A stretch of 64,000 bases of DNA from Rothia sp035916755 (GCF_035916755.1 NZ_JAYWIX010000002.1:310001-374000); one strand, 5' to 3'. Shown: positions 7,737 to 16,887, numbered from the stretch's first letter. The notes: generated from the letters alone by a model not told the origin. Numbers and translations are program-made.

Positions 7737-9092
7737 ATGTCTAGATTATTCGGAACCGACGGTGTTCGCGGCCTCGCTAACGAAGTGATTACTCCTGCTC
7801 TTGCTATGGAGCTTGCGCAGGCCGCCTCCATCGTCCTTGGGTTCAATACGGTTAAAGAAGGTGTCCGCCCCAAGGCTGTTATCGCCCATGACTCCCGTAT
7901 TTCCGGGGAGTTCATCGGTGCTGCCATGACTGCAGGTTTCGCAGCCTCCGGTGTTGATGTGCTCGATGCGGGCATGGTACCCACTCCTGCAGCAGCTTAC
8001 CTGGTGGCTAGCACTGAGGCTGACTTTGGTGTCATGATTTCTGCTTCCCACAACGCTGCTGAGGATAACGGCATCAAGTTCCTGGCGCGCGGCGGTAAGA
8101 AGCTGGATGACGCGATTGAGGATGCCATTGAGGCCCTCTATCGTTCAAAGGACTTCCGTTACCCCACCCACGGTGAGGTGGGGCGCGTCCGTCCGCTCAC
8201 TGACGCTGAAGATCGCTATGTCACCCACCTGGTTTCAACCATGCCCGAGCACCGCCGTCTCAACGGCCTCAAGGTAGTGTTGGACTGCGCCAATGGTGCT
8301 TCTTCCGGTGTTTCACCCGATGCTTTCCGTACCCTGGGCGCTAAGGTTTTTGTGATTGGTGCTGAACCTGATGGCGTGAACATCAATGCCGGAGTAGGCT
8401 CCACCCACCCCGAAAAGCTTCAGGAGGCAGTGGTTCGCCACAGCGCCGACCTGGGTATCGCCCACGATGGTGACGCCGACCGCTGCATGGCCGTTGACGA
8501 GCAGGGCAACTTGGTAGATGGCGATCAGATTATGTCGATTCTGGCGCTGTCGATGAAGGAAGCTGGCACCCTTAAGGACGACACCCTGGTCGCCACCGTC
8601 ATGTCTTCACTGGGCCTGGAAATCTTCCTCAAAGAACACGGCATCAAGCTAGAGCGTACCGCTGTGGGCGACCGCTACGTGCTGGAGTCCATGAACAAGC
8701 ACGGCTTCAATCTGGGCGGTGAGCAGTCGGGCCACGTGATTATGTCGGACCATGCCACCACCGGTGACGGCGTGCTGACCGGTCTGCATCTGGCTGCTGA
8801 AATGGCCCGTACCGGCCTGCCCCTCTCGGAATTGGCTAACCGTATGCAGGCGACTCCTCAGAAGCTGATTAACGTCAAGGGTGTTGACCGCGCTGGTGTG
8901 GCTACTTGCCTTCCTGTGCAAGAGGCTATTAAGGACGCCGAGGCCCAGCTGGGCGACACCGGGCGGGTTCTGCTTCGTCCCTCGGGTACCGAACCCCTGG
9001 TGCGCGTCATGGTTGAAGCTGAGACCCAGGAGGTCGCTGATGCAATCGCCCAGGCCCTAGCTGATGTGGTGGCTCGGGAACTAGCGATTTAG
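7737..9092 (+). CDS. glmM: Phosphoglucosamine mutase
   Basis: The 451-residue enzyme converts glucosamine-6-phosphate to glucosamine-1-phosphate for UDP-GlcNAc and peptidoglycan. The phosphoserine loop is ISASHNAAEDNG with Ser104. The metal loop is HDGDADRCMAVDEQG, the sugar loop is GGEQSGHVIMSDH, and the phosphate-binding loop RPSGTEPLVRVMVEA is near the C-terminus. The start MSRLFGTDGVRGLAN is the family start. It appears leaderless. glmS, the preceding step, is in this window about 6 kb downstream. Confidence 0.97.
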   Translation: MSRLFGTDGVRGLANEVITPALAMELAQAASIVLGFNTVKEGVRPKAVIAHDSRISGEFIGAAMTAGFAASGVDVLDAGMVPTPAAAYLVASTEADFGVMISASHNAAEDNGIKFLARGGKKLDDAIEDAIEALYRSKDFRYPTHGEVGRVRPLTDAEDRYVTHLVSTMPEHRRLNGLKVVLDCANGASSGVSPDAFRTLGAKVFVIGAEPDGVNINAGVGSTHPEKLQEAVVRHSADLGIAHDGDADRCMAVDEQGNLVDGDQIMSILALSMKEAGTLKDDTLVATVMSSLGLEIFLKEHGIKLERTAVGDRYVLESMNKHGFNLGGEQSGHVIMSDHATTGDGVLTGLHLAAEMARTGLPLSELANRMQATPQKLINVKGVDRAGVATCLPVQEAIKDAEAQLGDTGRVLLRPSGTEPLVRVMVEAETQEVADAIAQALADVVARELAI

Positions 9093-9111
9093 TCTAGCTT
9101 TTGAGGCGTGC

Positions 9112-9145
9112 AAGGGCACTTCTCCGCTGTGGGGGAGTGCCCTTT
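9112..9145 (+). terminator. Terminator after glmM
   Basis: AAGGGCACT-TCTCC (9112-9125) pairs with GGGGA-GTGCCCTT (up to 9143) and is followed by TT. Confidence 0.75.
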
Positions 9146-9171
9146 TGCGTCGTCAGAGACCACCTGCCTTA

Positions 9172-9186
9172 ACCTGTCTAACAGGT
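9172..9186. promoter_or_regulatory. Operator-like palindrome 1 upstream of mtlA
   Basis: ACCTGT-CTA-ACAGGT is a perfect inverted repeat. A second copy of the core lies 49 bases downstream, centre to centre. Confidence 0.5.
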
Positions 9187-9221
9187 GTGAGAAACTGGGC
9201 AAATTTTCCTGTAGGTGCCAG

Positions 9222-9240
9222 CCTGTGAGACAGGTAGACT
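9222..9240 (+). promoter_or_regulatory. Operator-like palindrome 2 abutting the mtlA -10 box
   Basis: CCTGT-GAG-ACAGG (9222-9234) is immediately followed by TAGACT (9235-9240), a good -10. A protein bound here would cover the promoter, so repression is the simplest reading. Confidence 0.5.
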
Positions 9241-9249
9241 AAAACCACT

Positions 9250-9294
9250 CAGCTCTCAAACCTGCCGGCGCTGGTGGGAAAAGAGAGCTTTTTG
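9250..9294 (+). other. Attenuator-like hairpin in the mtlA leader
   Basis: AGCTCTC (near 9251-9257) pairs with GAGAGCT (near 9283-9289), which is followed by a short T-run. It lies between the -10 TAGACT and the mtlA start. A TATAAA at 9295-9300 could be a second -10. Confidence 0.35.
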
Positions 9295-9344
9295 TATAAA
9301 CTTAACCGCTGTGGAAACACATACACACCTCTAAGAAGGACTCT

Positions 9345-11324
9345 ATGGCAGAGACACCATCACCCAGCCTGCGCGTGCGCGTGCAGAAGTTTGGCACCTT
9401 CCTGTCGAGCATGATTATGCCGAATATCGGTGCTCTCATCGCGTGGGGTATTATCACCGCGCTTTTCATTCCTAAGGGCCTCGTGCCCATGTACATCCCT
9501 AGCCTGGCAGGTTTCAGTGAATACGTAGCCACCATGGTTGGCCCCATGGTGACCTACCTACTTCCGATTCTGATTGCCTACACCGGCGGTAAGCTCATCT
9601 ACGACCACCGCGGTGGTGTAGTCGGCGCAACCGCGACCATGGGCGTCATCATGGGTACCAGCGCCGAAATCTTTATCGGTGAAGCCGGTGGCTCACCCAT
9701 GTTCCTGGGAGCTATGATTATGGGCCCCCTGGCTGCCTGGTGCATGAAGAAGCTTGACGGCCTCTGGGACGGCAAAATCAAGCCCGGCTTCGAGATGCTG
9801 GTCAATAACTTCTCTGCCGGTATCTTTGCTGTTATCGCAGCAATGGGCTCTATGTTCCTGCTGACTCCCGTCATGCGAGCCTTCTCTGCGGGTGCTGAAG
9901 CAGCCGTCGATTGGCTGGTTTCCACGGGCCTGCTGCCGCTGACCGCTCTGTTGATTGAACCGGCTAAGGTCCTCTTCCTCAACAACGCCATTAACCACGG
10001 CATTATCACCCCGCTGGGTACCGCCCAGGCGCTGGAACAGGGCAAGTCCATTCTCTACCTGCTCGAAGCTAACCCCGGCCCCGGTCTGGGTATCCTGCTG
10101 GCCTACTGCTTCTTCGGCCGTGGCTCAGCTAAGGCAACCGCACCCGGTGCAGCCCTGATCCACTTCTTCGGCGGTATCCACGAAATCTACTTCCCCTACG
10201 TACTCATGAAGCCCCAGCTAATTCTCGCCACCATCGCCGGTGGCATGGCCGGTACCTTCACCTTCATGACCCTCAACGTGGGCCTGACCTCAGCGTCCGC
10301 CCCCGGCTCCATCATCGCTATCACCGCTGTTGCGGCCCCCGGCGACCTGTTCAAGATTTACCTGGGCGTACTCGTCGCTACCGTCGTTTCCTTCCTGGTG
10401 GCAGCTCCCATCCTCAAGTTCTCTAAGAATAGCGAAGATGACCTCGAAGCAGCAGCAGCCAAGATGCAACAGATGAAGGGCAAAAAGTCTTCTGTCGCCG
10501 GTGCTTTCGCTACCGCCGATAAGAACCGCGAAATCCGCTCCATTGTCTTTGCCTGCGACGCCGGTATGGGTTCTTCTGCTATGGGTGCTTCGGTGCTGCG
10601 CAACAAGATTAAGGACGCCGGTTTCGGCGACCGCGTCACCGTGGTGAACTCTGCAATCAACAACCTTAAGGACGAATACGACCTGCTGGTCTCCCACCAG
10701 GACCTCGCCGACCGGGCAGCTGCCCCCACCCCCAGCGCCGTCCATATCGCGGTAGATAACTTCATGAACTCACCGCGCTACGACGAAATCGTTGAGATGA
10801 TCCGCCAGCAGCAAACCGGTGATCAGGCAACTGCTGAAGCTCCGGCGTCCGCCGCTGCTGCCCCCGCTGCAACTGCTACTGCTGTAGCAACCGAAGAGCA
10901 GGTGCTAACCGCATCAACCATTGTGCTTGATGCCAGCGCCACCAGCCGCGAAGACGCCATCAACCAGGCAGGTGCCCTGCTGGTTGCCACTGGTAAGGTC
11001 GACGAGAGCTACGTAGCGGCTATGCACGAACGCGAAGCATCAGTCTCCACCTACATGGGCAACGGCCTGGCTATTCCCCACGGCACCAACGAAGCTAAGG
11101 ACGCCATCCACAGCTCCGCTATGTCCTTCGTTCGTCTGAGCGAACCGGTTGAATGGAACGGCAAGCCCGTTAACTTCGTCATCGGTATCGCTGGTGCTGG
11201 CGGAACCCATCTGGAACTGCTGCAGAAGATTGCTAAGACTTTCTCCAACAAGGCAGCTGTAGCCCAGCTGGAAGAAGCCCGCACAGCCCAGGAAATCCTG
11301 GATATCTTTGGAAAGGTTCAGTAA
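9345..11324 (+). CDS. mtlA: PTS mannitol transporter EIICBA
   Basis: The 659-residue membrane protein imports mannitol and phosphorylates it to mannitol-1-phosphate. Order: EIIC membrane domain (about 10-350) with the substrate motif HFFGGIHEIYFPY; EIIB (about 395-485) with phospho-Cys404 in FACDAGMGSSAMG; an Ala-rich linker; and EIIA (about 515-659) with phospho-His579 in AIPHGTNEAKDA. The full CBA order is as in E. coli MtlA, while many Gram-positive systems have EIIA separate. AAGGA precedes ATG. mtlD follows after 2 bases, so the two form an operon. Confidence 0.96.
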   Translation: MAETPSPSLRVRVQKFGTFLSSMIMPNIGALIAWGIITALFIPKGLVPMYIPSLAGFSEYVATMVGPMVTYLLPILIAYTGGKLIYDHRGGVVGATATMGVIMGTSAEIFIGEAGGSPMFLGAMIMGPLAAWCMKKLDGLWDGKIKPGFEMLVNNFSAGIFAVIAAMGSMFLLTPVMRAFSAGAEAAVDWLVSTGLLPLTALLIEPAKVLFLNNAINHGIITPLGTAQALEQGKSILYLLEANPGPGLGILLAYCFFGRGSAKATAPGAALIHFFGGIHEIYFPYVLMKPQLILATIAGGMAGTFTFMTLNVGLTSASAPGSIIAITAVAAPGDLFKIYLGVLVATVVSFLVAAPILKFSKNSEDDLEAAAAKMQQMKGKKSSVAGAFATADKNREIRSIVFACDAGMGSSAMGASVLRNKIKDAGFGDRVTVVNSAINNLKDEYDLLVSHQDLADRAAAPTPSAVHIAVDNFMNSPRYDEIVEMIRQQQTGDQATAEAPASAAAAPAATATAVATEEQVLTASTIVLDASATSREDAINQAGALLVATGKVDESYVAAMHEREASVSTYMGNGLAIPHGTNEAKDAIHSSAMSFVRLSEPVEWNGKPVNFVIGIAGAGGTHLELLQKIAKTFSNKAAVAQLEEARTAQEILDIFGKVQ

Positions 11325-11326
11325 CC

Positions 11327-12481
11327 GTGAAAAAAGCAGTCCACTTTGGCGCTGGCAATATTGGCCGCGGCTTTGTAGGCGTCATCCTGAACGAAGCTGG
11401 CTACGAGCTAGTTTTCTCAGACGTCGCTGCCCCGCTTATTGACGCCCTCAATGAGCAAGAGAGCTACACCGTCCACGAGGTTGGTCACGACCCCAAGGAC
11501 ATCACCATCACCGGCTTCCGCGGCATCAACTCGGCAGAGAATCCTCAGGCGATCGCCGAGGAAATCGCGACCGCCGACGTAGTAACCACCGCTGTTGGCC
11601 CTACCATCCTCAAGTTCGTTGCTGTGAATATCGCCGAAGGTCTCAAACTCCGTGCTGAGCGGGGGGCAGACTCTAAGGTCGCTGTGATGGCCTGCGAAAA
11701 CGCTATCAATGCAACCGATGTGCTGGCAGAAGAAGTCCGTAAGCACTTCCCGGCGGCAGATGATGTTGCTATCTTCGCTAACACCGCGGTTGACCGTATT
11801 GTGCCCAACCAGGCACCAGGCCAGGGCCTCGACGTTACTGTAGAGAACTATTACGAGTGGGCTGTTGAAACCGGCCCCTTCGGCGGCGATGTACCCCAGA
11901 TTCCCGGGGCAACCTGGGTTGAAGACCTGGCCCCCTACATCACTCGCAAGCTCTTCACCGTCAATACCGGCCACGCCACCACCGCCTACTTCGGCCAGCA
12001 GGCAGGAATCTCCAAACTCTCAGAAGCACTCGAGAACCCCGAAATCCGCGCCAAGGTCGAAGCGACCCTAGCAGAAACCAAAGACCTCATCATACGCAAG
12101 TTCGGCTTCAAACCCGAAGTCCAACAAGCCTACGTCGAGAAAATCCTCGAACGCTTCGCCAACCCCGACCTACCCGACACCACCGAACGAGTAGGTCGCT
12201 CACCCCTACGCAAGATCTCCCGCCACGAGCGCTTCATCGGCCCCGCCGCTGAACTCGCTGAGCTAGGCCGCCCCACCAAAGCCCTGCTAGCAACGATCGG
12301 CGCCCTGCTCGAGTTCGATGTAGCAGAAGACCCCGAATCGGTAGAACTGCAGGCCCTGCTCACCGCAGCCCGCTCCGGTGCTAAGAATCCCGAAGAGGTC
12401 ACCGAAACCCTCACCGGCCTCACCAGAGAGCACCCGCTCTACCCAGGTGTCCTAGCCCAGGTGAAGGAGCGCACCGCCTAA
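11327..12481 (+). CDS. mtlD: Mannitol-1-phosphate 5-dehydrogenase
   Basis: GTG start 2 bases after the mtlA stop, probably translationally coupled. The 384-residue NAD-dependent long-chain polyol dehydrogenase oxidises mannitol-1-phosphate to fructose-6-phosphate. The N-terminal Rossmann motif is HFGAGNIGRGFVG. The C-terminal catalytic domain contains KLFTVNTGHATTAYFGQ, whose Lys-x5-Asn/His pattern matches the family's proton-relay residues. With mtlA it makes a complete mannitol pathway. No separate mtlR or mtlF gene lies nearby. Confidence 0.95.
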   Translation: MKKAVHFGAGNIGRGFVGVILNEAGYELVFSDVAAPLIDALNEQESYTVHEVGHDPKDITITGFRGINSAENPQAIAEEIATADVVTTAVGPTILKFVAVNIAEGLKLRAERGADSKVAVMACENAINATDVLAEEVRKHFPAADDVAIFANTAVDRIVPNQAPGQGLDVTVENYYEWAVETGPFGGDVPQIPGATWVEDLAPYITRKLFTVNTGHATTAYFGQQAGISKLSEALENPEIRAKVEATLAETKDLIIRKFGFKPEVQQAYVEKILERFANPDLPDTTERVGRSPLRKISRHERFIGPAAELAELGRPTKALLATIGALLEFDVAEDPESVELQALLTAARSGAKNPEEVTETLTGLTREHPLYPGVLAQVKERTA

Positions 12482-12498
12482 GTGCCCCGAGCATAGAG

Positions 12499-12530
12499 AA
12501 AGGCCCCGGTAGCTCACTACCGGGGCCTTT
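12499..12530. terminator. Bidirectional terminator between mtlD and mscL
   Basis: A 14-base perfect stem AAAGGCCCCGGTAG / CTACCGGGGCCTTT with loop CTCA, flanked by convergent genes. Confidence 0.85.
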
Positions 12531-12553
12531 GCCGTATCTAAGATAAAGAGAAT

Positions 12554-12937
12554 TTACTTGACGGTCAGAGCGTCGCGGATTTCCTTGAGCAGAGCAACCT
12601 GGGGATCCTCTTCCTCAACCTCTTCTTCAAGGTCGAGCTTGGCAGCACGACGCTCGTTGAACTTGTTGACGGGCATAACAATGCAGAAGTAGAGGGCTGC
12701 TGCAACAATGAGGAAGTTGATAACTGCGGTCAGGAAAGCGCCAAACTGAATGGGGCCAACAATGAGCCAGTTGTCGAAGTTAACTTCCTGGCCACCGGTC
12801 GCAAGGGCGATGGCAGGCATCATAACCTTCTCAACCAGGGCAGTAACAACGGCGGTAAAGGCAGAGCCAATAATCAGACCGACTGCGAGGTCGATGACGT
12901 TACCGCGGGTGATGAAATCTTTAAAACCACTAAGCAT
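12554..12937 (-). CDS. mscL: Large-conductance mechanosensitive channel
   Basis: ATG at 12937 gives 127 residues beginning MLSGFKDFITRGNVIDLAVG, the canonical MscL N-terminal amphipathic helix and TM1. TM2 (about residues 70-92) follows the periplasmic loop, and the C-terminal helix is highly acidic (LEEEVEEEDPQ). A longer in-frame start at 13006 would add 23 residues of non-MscL character. MscL opens under extreme membrane tension to release solutes. The gene appears leaderless (-10 at 12945-12950). Confidence 0.95.
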   Translation of the reverse strand: MLSGFKDFITRGNVIDLAVGLIIGSAFTAVVTALVEKVMMPAIALATGGQEVNFDNWLIVGPIQFGAFLTAVINFLIVAAALYFCIVMPVNKFNERRAAKLDLEEEVEEEDPQVALLKEIRDALTVK

Positions 12938-12944
12938 GAGTTCA

Positions 12945-12950
12945 AGAATA
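12945..12950 (-). promoter_or_regulatory. -10 element for leaderless mscL
   Basis: On the minus strand TATTCT is followed by 7 bases and then the mscL ATG. Confidence 0.55.
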
Positions 12951-12997
12951 GCGGTTTCTGCCAGCGGTGAACACCAATCTGAGCTGAAATTTTCGCT

Positions 12998-13042
12998 GTA
13001 AACCAAGTGGGTTTACTCACAGGCTAGTTTGACGTGCTAGCC
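12998..13042. other. Two small inverted repeats between mscL and the VanY-like gene
   Basis: GTAAACC/GGTTTAC (12998-13004 with 13010-13016) and GGCTAG/CTAGCC (about 13022-13042). Either may end the coaA-carboxypeptidase transcript. No clear T-tract. Confidence 0.4.
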
Positions 13043-13077
13043 AGTGCTTAAAATTTGTAGGTTTCTGCTTGTCAGCC

Positions 13078-13893
13078 TCATGGTTGAAACCCGTTGCGGT
13101 AGCTGGGAGCGGGCCCGGTTCCCCAGAAATCTTCTAGGGTCTCAAACCCGGATTCCTTCAGCGCGGTGGCTTCGTCAACACCGATATAGCGCAAATGCCA
13201 GGACTCATACCAGTAGCCGGTGGTTTCGTGGTGCCACCAGGGGTAGCGCACCACAAAGCCATAGCGGTGGGCGTTCTCGGCTGCCCACAGGGCAGCTGCC
13301 GTGTCCTTGAAGCAGGGCTGGAGATCGCAGGCACCACCGGTTCCGATATCGAGGGCAAGCCCCGTTTGATGCTCTGAATAACCGGGGCGGGCAGAAGCCA
13401 CATCTGCCTGATCTGTACCGTACTGGGCAGCCCAGCTGGCGTAGGTTCCCTGCTGGGTCTCATACGACCGGTAGCCGCTGAGGGCGACCATAGGGGCACC
13501 AGCTGCTGAGGCATGAGCAAACATGCGATGCGCTGCTTCTGCTGCCTCTGCGCGAAGCAGGACGGAGCCAAGCGGCTGTAAATCATCGGGTGCGTAGGTA
13601 AGAGGGGAGAGGGGATTGTGTTTATTGACGAGAACCGTCATCGATGATGCCGACTCAATATCGGCAGGACGGCGCGTGGCGGCCTGGCTAGGGGCAGCTG
13701 ATTCAGCGCTCGCGCTAGAAGAAGGTGGTGCGCTCGAAGAAGCTACCTGCTGAGGGGTAGAAGCCGCCACTGAGCTGGTAGGCAACGGGGCGGCGTCCGG
13801 TTCAGCGGAGATGCCCTGACCGCAGGCAGCCAGCGACAGGGCCATGAGGCTGCCCGCTAAAGCCAATGAAAAGTGTGAAAGATACGAGCGCAT
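13078..13893 (-). CDS. VanY-type D-alanyl-D-alanine carboxypeptidase lipoprotein
   Basis: The 271-residue protein has a signal peptide with lipobox LAAC near residue 24, a Ser/Ala/Pro linker to about residue 80, and a peptidase M15B domain. The zinc and active-site motifs are SGYRSYETQ, GYSEHQTGLALDIG and the late WHLRYIG. Enzymes of this type trim the terminal D-Ala from peptidoglycan stem peptides outside the membrane. Its ATG lies 2 bases after the coaA stop, so the two share a transcript, which is an unusual pairing of coenzyme A and cell-wall genes. Confidence 0.9.
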   Translation of the reverse strand: MRSYLSHFSLALAGSLMALSLAACGQGISAEPDAAPLPTSSVAASTPQQVASSSAPPSSSASAESAAPSQAATRRPADIESASSMTVLVNKHNPLSPLTYAPDDLQPLGSVLLRAEAAEAAHRMFAHASAAGAPMVALSGYRSYETQQGTYASWAAQYGTDQADVASARPGYSEHQTGLALDIGTGGACDLQPCFKDTAAALWAAENAHRYGFVVRYPWWHHETTGYWYESWHLRYIGVDEATALKESGFETLEDFWGTGPAPSYRNGFQP

Positions 13894-13895
13894 AC

Positions 13896-14852
13896 CTAGT
13901 TCTTCCGTAACAGAACCTTACGAATCTTGTGATCATGGGACTTCTTCAAGATCAGTCGGGCTCGCCCACGGGTGGGGCGCACATTCTCTCGTAGGTTAGG
14001 TTCGTTGATAGAGCGCCAAATACTCAAAGCTAGCTCAACTGCGGCGTCCTCTGATAAATCGGCATACCGTTTGAAGTAGGAGTTAGGGTTGGTAAAAGCT
14101 GACCGTTGCAGCTTCAAAAACCGCTGCACATACCAGTGTTCGATGTCCCGGGTGGAAGCATCAACGTAGATAGAGAAATCAAAGAAGTCAGCCAGGCTTA
14201 GCGCCGAGCTTTTCTCGCTGTCGAGCTTGGCCGGGGCTAATACATTCAGGCCCTCCACAATCAGAACGTCGGGGCTGGTAACCTCAATACGCTCACCCTC
14301 TACGATGTCGTAGTAGAGGTGGGAATACTTAGGGGCGGTGACAAGAGGAGCCCCTGATTTGACTTCGGACACAAACCGCAGGAGGGCTCGGCGGTCGTAG
14401 GATTCCGGAAAACCCTTGCGCCCCATAAGGCCCCGTCGTTCTAGCTCGGCATTAGGGTAGAGGAATCCATCGGTTGTCACCAGCTGGACGTTCGGGGTTG
14501 AGGGCCAGCGCCGGAGAAGCTCCTGTAGGACGCGGGCGGTAGTGGATTTGCCGACAGCTACTGACCCTGCCACGCCGATAATAAAAGGGACTTTTTGGCC
14601 TTGAAGACCTAAAAAGTCGTTCGTCATGTGATTAGCGCTCGCGGCTGCATTGACATAGAGATTAAGCAGTCGAGAAATGGGCAGATAAACCTGAGCCACC
14701 TCATCAAGGTCAATGGTCTCGCCCAGACCGCGAAGCTGCTGAAGCTCGTCCTCAGTCAGTGGAACCGAAATCTCGTTAGCGAGACGCGACCAGGTGTCCC
14801 GGTCTAGCTCGGTAAAAGGAGAGTATTTAGAAGAAAGCGCAGACATGCTCAT
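13896..14852 (-). CDS. coaA: Type I pantothenate kinase
   Basis: The 318-residue enzyme phosphorylates pantothenate, the first committed step of coenzyme A synthesis. The P-loop GSVAVGKS is at 96-103. Other CoaA motifs are QLVTTDGFLYPN, GRKGFPESYD, and DFFDFSIYVDAS with WYVQRFLKLQRSAF. Length and domain order match bacterial type I kinases. The start ATG 14852 sits 7 bases from a -10 TAGACT, so it seems leaderless; a second ATG two codons later is also possible. Confidence 0.96.
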   Translation of the reverse strand: MSMSALSSKYSPFTELDRDTWSRLANEISVPLTEDELQQLRGLGETIDLDEVAQVYLPISRLLNLYVNAAASANHMTNDFLGLQGQKVPFIIGVAGSVAVGKSTTARVLQELLRRWPSTPNVQLVTTDGFLYPNAELERRGLMGRKGFPESYDRRALLRFVSEVKSGAPLVTAPKYSHLYYDIVEGERIEVTSPDVLIVEGLNVLAPAKLDSEKSSALSLADFFDFSIYVDASTRDIEHWYVQRFLKLQRSAFTNPNSYFKRYADLSEDAAVELALSIWRSINEPNLRENVRPTRGRARLILKKSHDHKIRKVLLRKN

Positions 14853-14859
14853 TTACATC

Positions 14860-14865
14860 AGTCTA
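14860..14865 (-). promoter_or_regulatory. -10 element for leaderless coaA
   Basis: Minus-strand TAGACT, 7 bases before the coaA ATG. Confidence 0.55.
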
Positions 14866-14968
14866 GAGGCCAGGAGAAAGAGCACCTAATATGACAAGAG
14901 GTCTATAGAGAGGCAACAGGTTGCGACACTGTGGCGGAGGCATCAGTAGGCAGAGAAAAACTTAGGGG

Positions 14969-14974
14969 TAAGAT
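14969..14974 (+). promoter_or_regulatory. -10 element for leaderless glmS
   Basis: TAAGAT lies 6 bases before the glmS ATG. An AGGGG just upstream overlaps this box but is 12 bases from ATG. Confidence 0.5.
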
Positions 14975-14980
14975 GAAACC

Positions 14981-16864
14981 ATGTGTGGAATCGTAGGATA
15001 CGTAAGTCTCGGCACTGCCGCAGACGGTAAGAAATTTGACCATACCGCATACGATGTGGTTCTCGAAGGTCTGCGCCGCCAGGAATACCGCGGCTATGAC
15101 TCAGCCGGCGTTGCCCTGATTGGTGATAACGGCATTGAATTCCGTAAGAAGTCAGGCAAGCTTGTTAACCTCGAAGCTGAAGTAGAAGCCAACCCGCTGC
15201 CTGCTACCACTATCGGTATTGGTCACACCCGCTGGGCTACCCACGGTGGCCCCACCGATAACAATGCTCACCCGCACGTTGTCGACAACGGCCGTCTGGC
15301 AGTCGTGCACAACGGCATCATCGAAAACTTCGCAGAGCTGCGTGCAGAACTGATTGAAGAAGGCTGCGAGTTCAAGTCACAGACCGACACCGAAATTGCA
15401 GCTAACCTGATTGCCTCCATTTACAACAAGCTGGAGAGCAAGGACCTCACCGAGGCCGTCCGCCTGGCATCAAACCGCCTTGAAGGCGCCTTCACCATCC
15501 TGGTCACCCACGTTGACCACCCCGATCGCGTCGTCGCAACCCGTCGCAACTCACCCCTGGTTATTGGCCTGGGCGAAAACGAAAACTTCCTGGGCTCAGA
15601 CGTTTCTGGCTTCATCGACTACACCAAGAAGGCAGTCGAAATGGGCCAGGATCAGATCGTTACCATCACCGGTAGCGACTACTCCATCATCGACTTCGAA
15701 GGCTTCCCCGCCAACGGCAAGGAATTCACCATCGAGTGGGACGCCGCTGCTGTTGAAAAGGGCGGCTTCGACTCCTTCATGGAGAAGGAAATCCACGAAC
15801 AGCCCGCAGCTGTGCGCGATACCCTGCTGGGCCGTCTGGACGAAAAGGGTAACCTGACCCTTGACGAACTTAAGATTGACGATGCGACCCTGCGTTCCGT
15901 CAATAAGATTATCGTTGTCGCCTGTGGTACCGCTGCCTACGCTGGCCAGGTAGCCCGCTACGCCATCGAGCACTGGTGCCGAATCCCCACCGAGGTTGAG
16001 CTGGCCCACGAGTTCCGCTACCGAGATCCCATCGTAGATGAGAAGACCCTGGTTGTGGCTCTCTCCCAGTCCGGCGAAACCATGGACACCCTCATGGCAG
16101 TGCGCCACGCCCAGGAACAGGGCGCCAAGGTTATTTCAATCTGTAACACCAACGGCTCAACCCTGCCCCGTGAATCCGACGCAGCTCTCTACACCCACGC
16201 GGGCCCCGAGATTGCAGTTGCATCCACAAAGGCCTTCCTCTCGCAGATCGCTGCTGCCTACCTGCTCGGCCTCTACCTGGCCCAGCTGCGCGGCAACATG
16301 TACAAGGATGAAATTCGTACCATCCTTGAAGAACTGCAGAAGATGCCCGAAAAGATTCAGGCTGTCATCGACAATGAGCAGCAGGTCAAGGACCTCGGCA
16401 CCTCTATGAAGGACGCCAAGTCTGTGCTCTTCCTGGGCCGCCACGTTGGATTCCCCGTAGCGATGGAAGGCGCCCTGAAGCTCAAGGAAATCGCCTACCT
16501 GCACGCCGAAGGCTTCGCAGCGGGCGAGCTCAAGCACGGTCCCATCGCCCTTGTCGAAGAAGGCCAGCCCATCTTCGTCATCGTTCCCTCACCCAACGGT
16601 CGCGACTCCCTGCACTCCAAGGTTGTTTCTAACATCCAGGAAGTCCGCGCTCGCGGTGCAGTGACCATCGTTATTGCAGAAGAGGGCGATACCGCTGTTG
16701 AGGAACATGCAGATCACATCATCCGCATCCCGGCCTCACCCAGCCTGCTTCAGCCCCTGCTGTCTACCGTGCCCCTGCAGATTTTTGCATGCTCTGTAGC
16801 TCACGCTAAGGGCTACGACGTTGACCAGCCCCGTAACCTGGCTAAGTCAGTAACCGTCGAGTAA
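14981..16864 (+). CDS. glmS: Glutamine-fructose-6-phosphate aminotransferase (isomerising)
   Basis: The 627-residue enzyme makes glucosamine-6-phosphate from fructose-6-phosphate and glutamine. Cys2 in MCGIVGYVS is the N-terminal nucleophile of the glutaminase domain, with GHTRWATHG and the QTDTE motif following. Two SIS sugar-binding domains cover about residues 300-610, with ACGTAAYAG, SQSGETMDTLMA, the GELKHGPIAL loop and the C-terminal DQPRNLAKSVTVE containing the catalytic Lys. It feeds GlmM in this window. No glmS ribozyme is visible upstream. Confidence 0.98.
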   Translation: MCGIVGYVSLGTAADGKKFDHTAYDVVLEGLRRQEYRGYDSAGVALIGDNGIEFRKKSGKLVNLEAEVEANPLPATTIGIGHTRWATHGGPTDNNAHPHVVDNGRLAVVHNGIIENFAELRAELIEEGCEFKSQTDTEIAANLIASIYNKLESKDLTEAVRLASNRLEGAFTILVTHVDHPDRVVATRRNSPLVIGLGENENFLGSDVSGFIDYTKKAVEMGQDQIVTITGSDYSIIDFEGFPANGKEFTIEWDAAAVEKGGFDSFMEKEIHEQPAAVRDTLLGRLDEKGNLTLDELKIDDATLRSVNKIIVVACGTAAYAGQVARYAIEHWCRIPTEVELAHEFRYRDPIVDEKTLVVALSQSGETMDTLMAVRHAQEQGAKVISICNTNGSTLPRESDAALYTHAGPEIAVASTKAFLSQIAAAYLLGLYLAQLRGNMYKDEIRTILEELQKMPEKIQAVIDNEQQVKDLGTSMKDAKSVLFLGRHVGFPVAMEGALKLKEIAYLHAEGFAAGELKHGPIALVEEGQPIFVIVPSPNGRDSLHSKVVSNIQEVRARGAVTIVIAEEGDTAVEEHADHIIRIPASPSLLQPLLSTVPLQIFACSVAHAKGYDVDQPRNLAKSVTVE

Positions 16865-16887
16865 ATCTCTCTGCATAACAGAGATAG

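Noticed and set aside
14866..14980. glmS ribozyme upstream of glmS
   Set aside because: The gap is too short and lacks any ribozyme-like core; the gene seems leaderless.
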